From: JAAYXU01 sp050942555
GTDB taxonomy: Bacteria; Bacillota; Clostridia; Christensenellales; UMGS416
NCBI GenBank assembly: GCA_050942555.1
Contig: JBMNNN010000087.1
Coordinates: 1-8,543 of the forward strand
Direction: 5' to 3'
DNA length: 8,543 nt
A program made the translations under genes and the position numbers. The notes under the pieces were generated by a model that worked only from the letters and a program-made list of their open reading frames with translations, was not told the DNA's origin and searched no databases. How positions within the stretch are numbered: the stretch's first letter is position 1; each line of letters starts with the position of its first letter. Shown piece by piece: positions 1 to 5,843 of this stretch.

Positions 1-543
1 GGGCCGGACCGGTCGGGCCGGACGCGCCGGACCCATCCGATTGACGTGCACCCATTCGGGGCGGTACTGGGTCCGGGGCTCCTTTTCCTCGGCGGGATAT
101 CCGATATAGGCGACGCCCAGCGGTATGACCGAGGGCGGTATCCCGAAATGCGCGCTGAGCTTCTCGGCGACACTTCGGAGCGGCCAGACGCCCAGCCACA
201 CGCTGCCCAGTCCCAGCGCGGTAGCGCCCAGCAGCAGGTTTTCCATCGCCGCGGCGCAGTCCTGCACCCAGAAATCCCGTCCGGCCGCCGGGATCCCGCG
301 CTTCATGTTGCCGCAGACGATGACGGCCGCCGGCGCGGCGAACTTGCCAAACGGCAGTATCGCGCGCAGCGCGGCCAGCTCCCCGGGATCGTCCACCAGC
401 ACGATCTCCCAGGGACAGCGGTTCATCGCTGAGGGCGCGGCCATCGCCAGCCGGGCCAGCTCGGTCAGTTTCTCGGGCTCAACAGGCCGCTCCTCATAGC
501 GACGAATGCTGCGGCGCGCATAGATTGCATCAAGAGTATCCAT
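1..543 (-). CDS. Nitroreductase family protein (FMN-dependent oxidoreductase), 3' end cut by window edge
   Basis: The frame is open from ATG at 543 to base 1 with no stop, giving 181 residues. The start follows an AGGAAAGG ribosome binding site. Known family features are visible: the N-terminal RRSIRRY (residues about 10-16) that binds FMN phosphate, the APSAMNRCPWEIVLV segment (about 35-49), and a C-terminal GLGSVWLGVWP...GIPPSVIPLGVAYIGYP block. Enzymes of this family are cytosolic flavoproteins that reduce nitro compounds, quinones or flavins with NAD(P)H; the true substrate cannot be read from sequence. The fold looks nearly complete at VHVNRM, after which an Arg/Pro-rich low-complexity tail (GPARPARPVRP) runs off the edge. 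It is the last visible gene of a minus-strand operon with rubrerythrin and a rubredoxin-domain protein, 79 bp after the latter, so a role as a redox partner under oxygen stress is a reasonable inference. The family call is firm and the substrate unknown. Confidence 0.9.
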   Translation of the reverse strand, partial: MDTLDAIYARRSIRRYEERPVEPEKLTELARLAMAAPSAMNRCPWEIVLVDDPGELAALRAILPFGKFAAPAAVIVCGNMKRGIPAAGRDFWVQDCAAAMENLLLGATALGLGSVWLGVWPLRSVAEKLSAHFGIPPSVIPLGVAYIGYPAEEKEPRTQYRPEWVHVNRMGPARPARPVRP

Positions 544-622
544 ATGAGTCCGATTCCTTTCCTGTGGGGTACATGGGAGCGACCGGACGCCGCTGGGGCG
601 CTCGGTCGGGCAGTCCGGGCAA

Positions 623-958
623 TTACCATTTGCCTTTGTTCATATGCGTGGCCAGCTCGGCCTTGAACCGCTGCTTGATGACCCAGGATTCGTCGCGGGC
701 TTTGCGGAACGCGTCGATGCATGCGGGATCGAGGCCGATCTCGAGCCCCTCGGCGCACAACACGCTGATGCGCGACGCGAGGGCGATGATCTCCATCTCG
801 ATATCGTTGGTGCGGTCGGAGTCGTATATCTTCTGAGCGGCATCGTCGTCCAGCCTTGTAAACTTCTCCGCCGGAGCGCCGCATTTCGGGCAGTTCGCGG
901 GGGGCGCTTCGCCTTCGTGCACATATCCGCAGACCTGGCATTTAAATAGCGCTTTCAT
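623..958 (-). CDS. Small rubredoxin-like domain protein with C-terminal helical region
   Basis: A 111-residue protein starting at ATG 958 behind AAGGAGGAAC. Residues about 5-33 form a rubredoxin-type iron site of the kind seen at the C-terminus of rubrerythrins: FKCQVCGYVHEG, then NCPKCGAPAEKF, that is two CxxCG knuckles for one Fe(Cys)4 centre. The remaining ~75 residues are predicted helical (DAAQKIYDSDRTNDIEMEII onward) and carry no diiron ExxH pairs, so this is not a complete rubrerythrin. It sits 34 bp after rubrerythrin and before a nitroreductase, all on one strand, so it most likely shuttles electrons in the same peroxide or oxygen defence pathway in the cytosol. Rubredoxin-domain architecture is clear; electron donor and acceptor are inferred from context. 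Alternative: a free-standing form of the rubrerythrin rubredoxin domain with a dimerisation tail. Confidence 0.88.
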   Translation of the reverse strand: MKALFKCQVCGYVHEGEAPPANCPKCGAPAEKFTRLDDDAAQKIYDSDRTNDIEMEIIALASRISVLCAEGLEIGLDPACIDAFRKARDESWVIKQRFKAELATHMNKGKW

Positions 959-992
959 TGGAGTTCCTCCTTCATTTCTTGTACTCGGACAA

Positions 993-1529
993 TCAGTAAT
1001 CCTGCGCGTGGAGCTTGAAGTAGGCCATGGGATGCTCGCATACCGGGCATATCTCGGGCGCCTGCGTGCCGGTATGGATGTGCCCGCAGTTCTGGCAGAT
1101 CCAGGTGACCGGCTCCTCCCGCTTGAATACAGCTCCAGTTTTCACGTTCTCGGCCAGCGCGCGGTAGCGCTCCTCGTGGGTTTTCTCGATCGCGGCGACC
1201 CCGTCGAAGCGCGCGGCCAGCTCGGTGAAGCCTTCCTCCCTGGCTACCTGGGCGAACTCCCTGTACATTTCGGCCCATTCCTCGTGTTCTCCGGCGGCGG
1301 CGGTAAGGAGATTTTCGTATGTGGTGTCGATGCCCGCGAAAGCCTTGTACCAGAGCTCCGCATGCTCCTTTTCGTTGCCCGCGGTTTCCTCAAAGACTTT
1401 TGCGATCTGCACATAGCCGTCTTTCCGGGCCCTGCTGGCGAAGAACGTGTACTTGTTGCGGGCCTGAGACTCTCCGGAGAAGGCGTACTTGAGGTTCTCC
1501 AGCGTGCGGGTCCCTTTCAGGTCTTTCAT
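993..1529 (-). CDS. rbr: Rubrerythrin
   Basis: A 178-residue diiron peroxidase. Rubrerythrins reduce hydrogen peroxide to water in anaerobes, taking electrons through their own rubredoxin domain. Visible ligands of the ferritin-like four-helix domain are E20 (SGESQARNKY), E53 and H56 (ExxH in GNEKEHAELW), E81 and E84 (GEHEEW), and E115 and H118 (EKTHEERY). The C-terminal rubredoxin domain carries WICQNCGHIH (Cys at 145 and 148) and EICPVCEHPM (Cys at 161 and 164). The ATG at 1529 is chosen because it has an AAGGAAGGAG site upstream and begins with MKDLKGTRTLENL, the usual N-terminus; the same frame stays open far upstream to 2573, but that part is antisense to spoIVFA and is not credible protein. 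It is the first gene of the operon and is preceded by a TATAAT box and a LacI-like dyad. At 178 residues it belongs to the shorter rubrerythrins. Confidence 0.95.
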   Translation of the reverse strand: MKDLKGTRTLENLKYAFSGESQARNKYTFFASRARKDGYVQIAKVFEETAGNEKEHAELWYKAFAGIDTTYENLLTAAAGEHEEWAEMYREFAQVAREEGFTELAARFDGVAAIEKTHEERYRALAENVKTGAVFKREEPVTWICQNCGHIHTGTQAPEICPVCEHPMAYFKLHAQDY

Positions 1530-1563
1530 GATTTCTGCGCTCCTTCCTTTTGTTGATGGTCCT

Positions 1564-1592
1564 ATTATACTACACCCGGAAACGTTTACCGG
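1564..1592 (-). promoter_or_regulatory. Promoter -10 and CG-centred dyad upstream of rubrerythrin
   Basis: On the minus strand a perfect TATAAT lies at 1569-1564, about 35 bases before the rubrerythrin start. No TTGACA-like -35 is found at 16-18 bp; the position is instead covered by a dyad, CCGG-AAACGTTT-A-CCGG (1576-1592), with a fully symmetric 8-base core and flanking CCGG arms offset by one base. An AAACGTTT core centred on CG is the hallmark of operators bound by LacI-family regulators, including CcpA cre sites. The dyad overlaps the -35 and spacer, where a bound repressor would block polymerase. The -10 is clear; the operator assignment is inference. Confidence 0.5.
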
Positions 1593-1661
1593 AACTTTGG
1601 TTACATTCATTTCAAAGTTTTTCGCATAAACCGCGCGCAATTCTCTTTGAGCGGGGACAGC

Positions 1662-1669
1662 CATATAAT
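1662..1669 (+). promoter_or_regulatory. Sigma-E-like -10 element for spoIVFA
   Basis: CATATAAT at 1662-1669 differs by one base from CATACAAT, the -10 consensus of the mother-cell sporulation factor sigma-E, and would start transcription near 1676, about 28 bases before the spoIVFA ATG. The region where a -35 should lie (about 1641-1648, TTCTCTTT) matches the sigma-E -35 only in part. In Bacillus subtilis the spoIVF operon is transcribed by sigma-E, so the assignment fits the gene, but the same bases also contain a sigma-A-like TATAAT, so the factor is not settled. Confidence 0.4.
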
Positions 1670-1703
1670 AGAAATGATATCGTCCGACAAAGGGTGAGGC
1701 CTG

Positions 1704-2507
1704 ATGGATCATAATAAGCTGCCCCTCCTGCGGATGGAGGAGCCCAGCATCGTGGACCGCAACGCGCTCAGCGGCCGTGTCGTATGGGATCGCCCGGCGA
1801 TCAGGCGGCTGCTGCCGCCCGCGCTTCGCCGCAGGCCGCACGCTGCGACGCCGCGCCGTACCGCACCCGCACCGCCGCCCGCGCGGCGCTCCCGCATGGT
1901 TCACGGCCAGCCCGATCCGCCCCGGACCTGGGTAAACGCGCTGGGCTGGCAGATATCTGCATGCCTGCTCATATGCCTGCTGGTGCTGGGCATGAAAATG
2001 ATGGATACCCCGATGGTCGACGCGGTGCTGGATGGCCTCGCGTACACGGTCAATACGCCGACGGATTTTGAGGACCTTGGCAAGCTCAAATTCGTCAGCG
2101 CGCTGATCGACAAGACCGCCGAGGTATTCAATATCGACCGGGTCGAGCCTGAGTTTGCATGGCCGGCCCGCGGCCCGGTCGCGGCCGGTTTTGAGGGCGT
2201 CGAGTCGAACCACGCGGGGCTTACGATAACGGTAAAGGACGGAAGCGCGGTAACGGCCGCGATGGACGGGCAGGTATTCTATGTGGGGGAGAACAGGCGC
2301 TGGGGCAGCTATGTCCGTATGCGCCACAGCGGTGGCTGGGATACGATACTCAGCGGCATTAAGCCCGCGGTCAAGACCGGGCAGGATGTGCTGCGGGGCG
2401 AGCTGCTCGGCTGGTGCGCGGGGACGAAGCTGTATTTCGAGATCTGGAATGATGGCGTGCCTGTGGATCCGGAGCCGCTGCTTCCCGATATAGCCGAGGA
2501 GCCGTAA
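1704..2507 (+). CDS. spoIVFA: SpoIVFA-like membrane protein with degenerate LytM/M23 domain
   Basis: A 267-residue protein. The first ~80 residues are basic and Pro/Arg-rich (cytoplasmic), followed by one hydrophobic membrane span at about 82-97 (WQISACLLICLLVLGM), a linker, and a LytM/M23 peptidase-like domain at about 155-260. The domain keeps the fold signature (NHAGLTI, VTAAMDGQV, VKTGQDVLRGELLG, FEIWNDGVPVDP), but the catalytic zinc ligands are lost: the HxGxD aspartate is absent and the HLH motif reads KLY. In B. subtilis SpoIVFA holds SpoIVFB in the outer forespore membrane and scaffolds its inhibitor BofA; a pseudo-peptidase domain is expected for that role. The ATG at 1704 follows AGGGTGAGG. 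The adjoining downstream spoIVFB-like gene makes the identification much stronger than the sequence alone. The alternative is a generic inactive M23 membrane protein. Confidence 0.82.
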   Translation: MDHNKLPLLRMEEPSIVDRNALSGRVVWDRPAIRRLLPPALRRRPHAATPRRTAPAPPPARRSRMVHGQPDPPRTWVNALGWQISACLLICLLVLGMKMMDTPMVDAVLDGLAYTVNTPTDFEDLGKLKFVSALIDKTAEVFNIDRVEPEFAWPARGPVAAGFEGVESNHAGLTITVKDGSAVTAAMDGQVFYVGENRRWGSYVRMRHSGGWDTILSGIKPAVKTGQDVLRGELLGWCAGTKLYFEIWNDGVPVDPEPLLPDIAEEP

Positions 2508-2534
2508 CCGCCCGGCTCGGGCGGGGCCGGGCGG
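2508..2534 (+). other. GC-rich intercistronic hairpin between spoIVFA and spoIVFB
   Basis: CCGCCCGGC (2508-2516) pairs perfectly with GCCGGGCGG (2526-2534) across a 9-base loop, starting at the base after the spoIVFA stop codon. No T-run follows, so it is not a standard intrinsic terminator. It could protect or process the mRNA, or reduce read-through so that SpoIVFA and SpoIVFB are made in unequal amounts. The stem is seen directly; the role is inference. Confidence 0.5.
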
Positions 2535-2565
2535 CGGCTTAAAACGGGCGGGAAGGGGCGGTAGC

Positions 2566-3456
2566 ATGCGCATCGGTCGCCTGTGGGGATGCAGGCTGCG
2601 GATCCACCTGCTGGTGTTCCCGGTCGTGGCGGCGATGGCGTGGCTGGGTCAGCTGCCCACCTTTCTCATGACGCTGGCGATGCTGCTCATTCACGAGCTG
2701 TGCCATGTGGCGGTAGCCCGCATGTTCGGCTTTCATGTCGGAGAAATCGAGCTACTGCCGGTGGGATGCGTCGCGCGCATAGACGGTCTGTTCGCGATGG
2801 ATCCGCGCGCCGAGACGGCGATCGCTCTGGCAGGGCCGCTTTCAAACCTGCTGCTGGTGATGCTGCTGACGACGCTGGACCGGTACGCGCTGGTCACCGG
2901 GCCTGTGGTGCAGCGGCTCATCAGCATCAATCTTACGCTGGCGCTGTTCAATCTGATGCCCGGCCTGCCGCTCGACGGGGGCCGCGCCGTGCGCGCGACG
3001 CTGGCGCGGGAGATGGGACTTGTGCGTGCCACGGTGATCGCGTCGTGGATGGGGTTCGGGTGCGGCGCGATACTGGCAGCATGGGGCGCGGCGCTCCTCG
3101 TCCGCGGTACGCCCGCGTATCTTCCTGCCGCTGCCGGGGCGCTCCTGATGCTGCTTTCGCTGCGGGAGCGGCGAACCGCCGCATGGCTGATGCTGCGCGA
3201 GGCTTCCGATAAAAAGGATATACTGCGCCGTTCCGAGGTGCTGCCGGTGCGCCAGATCGTCGCCGACGCCAGCCTCCCGCTGGGCCGCCTGGTCCGGCGT
3301 TTCGTACCCCACCGCTATCATATGGTGCTGGTCGTAAACGAACAGTGCGCGCCGCTCGGCTCGCTCAGCGAAAGCCAGGTGATGGACGCGATCATGAACC
3401 GCGGTATGATGGAGGAGGTGGGGGCGCTGCTGCCCCGGGCGAGGGCGAGGATGTGA
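2566..3456 (+). CDS. spoIVFB: SpoIVFB-like M50 intramembrane metalloprotease (pro-sigma-K processing)
   Basis: A 296-residue site-2-protease-family enzyme with about six hydrophobic segments. The zinc motif HELCH is at residues 43-47, and the third ligand is the aspartate at 137 in NLMPGLPLDGGR (129-140); these positions agree with the B. subtilis SpoIVFB catalytic residues E44 and D137. AGPLSN at 89-94 is another M50 hallmark. After the membrane core, residues about 225-280 (VLPVRQIVADASLPLGRLV onward, HMVLVVNEQCAPLGSLSES) look like the single CBS domain that in SpoIVFB senses ATP. SpoIVFB cuts the pro-sequence off sigma-K in the mother cell after engulfment. The ATG at 2566 follows GGAAGGGG by 7 bases, 58 bp after spoIVFA, so the two are co-transcribed. 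The M50 fold is certain; the specific SpoIVFB name rests on length, CBS domain and the spoIVFA neighbour. Its usual inhibitor gene bofA is not in the window. Confidence 0.9.
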   Translation: MRIGRLWGCRLRIHLLVFPVVAAMAWLGQLPTFLMTLAMLLIHELCHVAVARMFGFHVGEIELLPVGCVARIDGLFAMDPRAETAIALAGPLSNLLLVMLLTTLDRYALVTGPVVQRLISINLTLALFNLMPGLPLDGGRAVRATLAREMGLVRATVIASWMGFGCGAILAAWGAALLVRGTPAYLPAAAGALLMLLSLRERRTAAWLMLREASDKKDILRRSEVLPVRQIVADASLPLGRLVRRFVPHRYHMVLVVNEQCAPLGSLSESQVMDAIMNRGMMEEVGALLPRARARM

Positions 3457-3473
3457 GGCTGATGAGTCGAAAG

Positions 3474-3520
3474 GAAAGCAATGATTATTTGATGATTATT
3501 TGTTGGCTTTCTAATTTTTG
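3474..3520 (+). terminator. Weak hairpin with T-tract after spoIVFB
   Basis: GAAAGC (3474-3479) can pair with GCTTTC (3506-3511), extended by AA/TT across a one-base bulge, and is followed by TAATTTTTG. The 26-base loop holds the tandem repeat, which makes this a poor terminator. It is nevertheless the only stem plus T-run between spoIVFB and the next gene. Confidence 0.25.
3481..3502 (+). repeat. Perfect tandem 11-bp direct repeat
   Basis: ATGATTATTTG occurs twice with no gap, at 3481-3491 and 3492-3502. It marks the point where GC-rich spoIVFB sequence gives way to AT-rich DNA before the mrr gene. It could be a replication-slippage duplication, a binding site for the mrr promoter just downstream, or a scar of the insertion event. 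Nothing in the sequence decides between these. Confidence 0.85.
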
Positions 3521-3546
3521 CAGGATTTTTCACGATAACGTATAAT
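3518..3546 (+). promoter_or_regulatory. Sigma-A-type promoter for mrr
   Basis: TTGCAG (3518-3523), a 17-base spacer and TATAAT (3541-3546) form a near-consensus housekeeping promoter. Transcription would begin near 3553, leaving a leader of about 85 bases before the mrr ATG at 3639. This is the best sigma-A match in the window and gives mrr its own transcription independent of spoIVFAB. Confidence 0.75.
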
Positions 3547-3638
3547 AGTACTAATATTGCTGTCGATTGGTCGAGCCAATTGCATGTTGGTTTAGAGAGC
3601 TGTTCTTACCGAAAACGTATCCGGAAAGGGATGTTACG

Positions 3639-4559
3639 ATGGCTGTACCAAAGTATGACGAGATGTACCGGGCATTTCTTAAAAGCCTGCAGGACGGCAA
3701 TACCCATAGGTTAAACGATGTGAAAGAGTATGTGGCCCAAGTCATGGGGGTCACAAGCGAAGACCGTAAAGTTAAATTACCCAGAGCGAAAACGGCGGTT
3801 TTTGATAACCGGATCGGATGGGCATCTACCTATCTGAAGAAAGCAGGCTTAGTGGAAAAACCTTCCCGGGGTATGGTCAGGCTGACCCAGGAAGGGATGC
3901 GGGTGCTAAAGGAAGAGAACCCCTCCATCATCGACAACAATTTTTTGAGCAGGTATGATTCCTTCCGCAATTTTACAAACCGGAAGGCTGCTGATAATAT
4001 TGACGAACAGGTCTCAGTCTCAGAGGATACCCCCCAGGATATATTCGATGAAGCGTATCAACGGATCAACGAACGGCTTGCGGATGACCTGCTTGCTGAA
4101 ATTATAAAGCAAACTCCGGATTTCTTTGAGAATCTGGTAGTTAGGCTGCTTGAAAAAATGGGGTATGGCGGAGCGCTGCCTGATGCAGGTATTGTAACAG
4201 GCAAATCCGGGGACGAAGGAATCGATGGAATCATTCGTGAGGATAAGCTTGGGTTTAACGTGATCTATATTCAAGCCAAACGTTGGGATCTGGATAAGGT
4301 CATTCCGCGTTCGGAAATCCAAAGGTTTGTTGGGGCGCTTGCCGGTCAGGGAGCCACAAAGGGACTGCTTATTACGACAGCAAAATTCAGCAATACAGCT
4401 TTGGAATATGCGAACAAGCAGCACACTACGAAGATTGTTTTGGTAGACGGGGCTATGCTGACAAAGCTAATGATCGAGTACGATCTGGGAGTAACAACGG
4501 AAACCGTGTACGAAATAAAGAAGATGGATACGGATTTCTTTAGTGATGAAGATTTTTGA
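3639..4559 (+). CDS. mrr: Mrr-family restriction endonuclease (type IV-like)
   Basis: A 306-residue protein, close to the 304 of E. coli Mrr. Residues 1-~95 form the N-terminal winged-helix DNA-recognition domain (MAVPKYDEMYRAF, then NRIGWASTYLKKAGLVEKPSRGMVRLTQEG). After a charged linker, residues ~155-300 are the Mrr catalytic domain of the PD-(D/E)xK fold: FFENLV with E164, GDEGIDGII with D196, and IYIQAKRW with Q212 and K214, ending in the typical YEIKKMDTDFF. Mrr proteins cut DNA carrying foreign methylation. The ATG at 3639 is preferred: it has GGAAAGGG 8 bases upstream and matches the family N-terminus; the in-frame TTG at 3567 would add 24 residues without a ribosome binding site. No methyltransferase or specificity subunit lies beside it. 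Base composition is clearly more AT-rich, with A/T-ending codons common, unlike every neighbour, so horizontal acquisition is likely. Confidence 0.93.
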   Translation: MAVPKYDEMYRAFLKSLQDGNTHRLNDVKEYVAQVMGVTSEDRKVKLPRAKTAVFDNRIGWASTYLKKAGLVEKPSRGMVRLTQEGMRVLKEENPSIIDNNFLSRYDSFRNFTNRKAADNIDEQVSVSEDTPQDIFDEAYQRINERLADDLLAEIIKQTPDFFENLVVRLLEKMGYGGALPDAGIVTGKSGDEGIDGIIREDKLGFNVIYIQAKRWDLDKVIPRSEIQRFVGALAGQGATKGLLITTAKFSNTALEYANKQHTTKIVLVDGAMLTKLMIEYDLGVTTETVYEIKKMDTDFFSDEDF

Positions 4560-4575
4560 TTTAACCATAGTAAAC

Positions 4576-4608
4576 GCGCCGCGTGCTCCTCTGCGGACCA
4601 CGCGGCGC
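4576..4608. terminator. Inverted repeat between convergent genes (possible terminator)
   Basis: GCGCCGCGTG (4576-4585) and CACGCGGCGC (4599-4608) form a perfect 10-bp stem with a 13-base loop, lying between the ends of mrr (plus) and the oxidoreductase gene (minus). There is no long T-run on either side (ATTTC after the right arm on plus; GTTTAC on minus), so it would terminate only moderately, but position and stability suit a shared terminator. Confidence 0.55.
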
Positions 4609-4631
4609 ATGCATTTCGGTAAAGCGCCTGA

Positions 4632-5801
4632 TTAGATTTCGGGTATCTCGATCGTAATCTCGCGTCCCAGGTCCGCCGAGCGGGAGATCCCGTCGAGTAT
4701 GGCCTGGTTGTAGAGTATCTGGCTGGCGGGCACCGGCGCCGCGCCGCCTGTTTTGATGGCGTCTAGGAATGTGCGTATCTTGCGGTCGAAAAGGCCCGGG
4801 CCCTTGCTTTCGATGACCGGTATCACGGTTTCGACCTGCTCTCCGGCCACCTCGTGGTATATTTTCATAGGCCCGCCCACCGTTCCGTTCCAGCATCCGG
4901 TCGAGGGAATGCGCAGTCCGGCCTTCGTGCCCAGCAGTATCGTGTCTCCCGGGGTGTCCATGTTCATCGCCCAGCTGATGCGGAAGTCGAGTACGATATC
5001 ACCCTCCAGGCGCACGAAACCTGCCGCGAAATCATCGACGCCGAACGCCTTGGCGTACTCGGGATGCGTCGGATAGTAATCGGGCCGGGTTCCAAAGTAA
5101 GCGGACTTGTAGCCTGTGACCGTCAGGGGGCGCGGATAGCCTATGGCATTGAGAACCATGTCGAGCGAATAGCATCCGATGTCGCCCAGCGCACCGATTC
5201 CGCCGGTTTCTTTGGCGATGAACGAGGTGCCGTACGGTGTCGGGATTCCGCGGCGGCGCCCGCCGCCCGTCTGAATATAATACACCTTGCCCAGCGTGCC
5301 CGACTCGACGATCTTCTTGATCATACGCATATTCTCATCGAAACGGGGCTGGAAGCCGATCGAGAGCACCTTGCCGCTTCTCTTCTCTGCCCGGCAAATC
5401 GCAACCGCCTCGTCCAGCGTCACGCACATCGGCTTTTCCAGTAGCACGTTGACGCCCCTATCGAGCGCGTCGATCGTGCACTCCGCGTGCGTCGTATTGT
5501 AGGTGCATACGCTGACCGCGTCGAGGTCCTTCTCGGCCTCAAGAAGCTCTGTGTGGCTGCGGTATGTGCGCACGCCCTTAAGCCCGTACTCGGCGAAGAA
5601 CGCATCGGCCTTGCCGGGCACGAGGTCCGCTCCGACCACGATATCGACGTCGGGCATGTTCATATAGCTGCGAATATGCGCGTGCGCGATCCAGCCGGTT
5701 CCGATGATGCCGACCTTCAGCCTGCGGCCATCCGCAGCGCCCTTTTCATCCGAGGGCCTTTCCATGAATTTATTGAGAATGTCGTCGTCTTTTTGCGCCA
5801 A
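4632..5801 (-). CDS. Gfo/Idh/MocA family NAD(P)-dependent oxidoreductase
   Basis: A 389-residue protein. The Rossmann dinucleotide motif GIIGTGWIA is at 31-39, the catalytic EKP at 122-124 (LLEKPMCVTLDEA), and the second-domain motif GDIGCYSLDMV at about 206-216. The usual His of the DxGxHxxD motif is Tyr here, as in glucose-fructose-oxidoreductase-like members. Such enzymes oxidise or reduce sugars, inositols or keto-glycosides in the cytosol; the substrate cannot be read off. The start is TTG at 5801: AGGAGG sits 8 bases upstream, whereas the first in-frame ATG (residue 13, MERPSDEKG) lacks such a site. This gives an unusual charged 28-residue leader before the Rossmann fold. It lies 42 bp after the isomerase gene on the same strand. 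CTGACG, 16 bp, TATAAA (minus, -10 at 5825-5820) could be an internal promoter. The family is certain, the substrate unknown. Confidence 0.93.
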   Translation of the reverse strand: MAQKDDDILNKFMERPSDEKGAADGRRLKVGIIGTGWIAHAHIRSYMNMPDVDIVVGADLVPGKADAFFAEYGLKGVRTYRSHTELLEAEKDLDAVSVCTYNTTHAECTIDALDRGVNVLLEKPMCVTLDEAVAICRAEKRSGKVLSIGFQPRFDENMRMIKKIVESGTLGKVYYIQTGGGRRRGIPTPYGTSFIAKETGGIGALGDIGCYSLDMVLNAIGYPRPLTVTGYKSAYFGTRPDYYPTHPEYAKAFGVDDFAAGFVRLEGDIVLDFRISWAMNMDTPGDTILLGTKAGLRIPSTGCWNGTVGGPMKIYHEVAGEQVETVIPVIESKGPGLFDRKIRTFLDAIKTGGAAPVPASQILYNQAILDGISRSADLGREITIEIPEI

Positions 5802-5843
5802 TTTTGTTTCCTCCTCATATTTATAATAGTTTTGAGCCTGCCG

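Noticed and set aside
581..607. Hairpin GACCGGACGCC/GGCGCTCGGTC between the rubredoxin-domain and nitroreductase genes
   Set aside because: The stem has two central mismatches and no T-run; it is too weak to call a terminator or regulator.
465..949. Several 90-160 residue frames on both strands over the left operon
   Set aside because: They overlap the nitroreductase and rubredoxin-domain genes in other frames, lack ribosome binding sites and show no domain features.
993..2573. Very long minus-strand open frame (526 residues) containing rubrerythrin at its C-terminus
   Set aside because: The part above 1529 is antisense to spoIVFA, has no family similarity and is Arg/Pro/Ala-rich as expected for a GC-rich shadow frame. 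Rubrerythrin has its own start, ribosome binding site and promoter.
3457..3520. Hammerhead-ribozyme-like core CTGATGAG...GAAA after spoIVFB
   Set aside because: Stem II is essentially absent, the stem III pairing needs a bulge, and no stem I complement exists between the bases before CTGATGA and those after the supposed cleavage site.
3567..3638. In-frame TTG extension of Mrr by 24 residues
   Set aside because: There is no ribosome binding site before the TTG, and the family N-terminus begins at the ATG at 3639, which has a good site.
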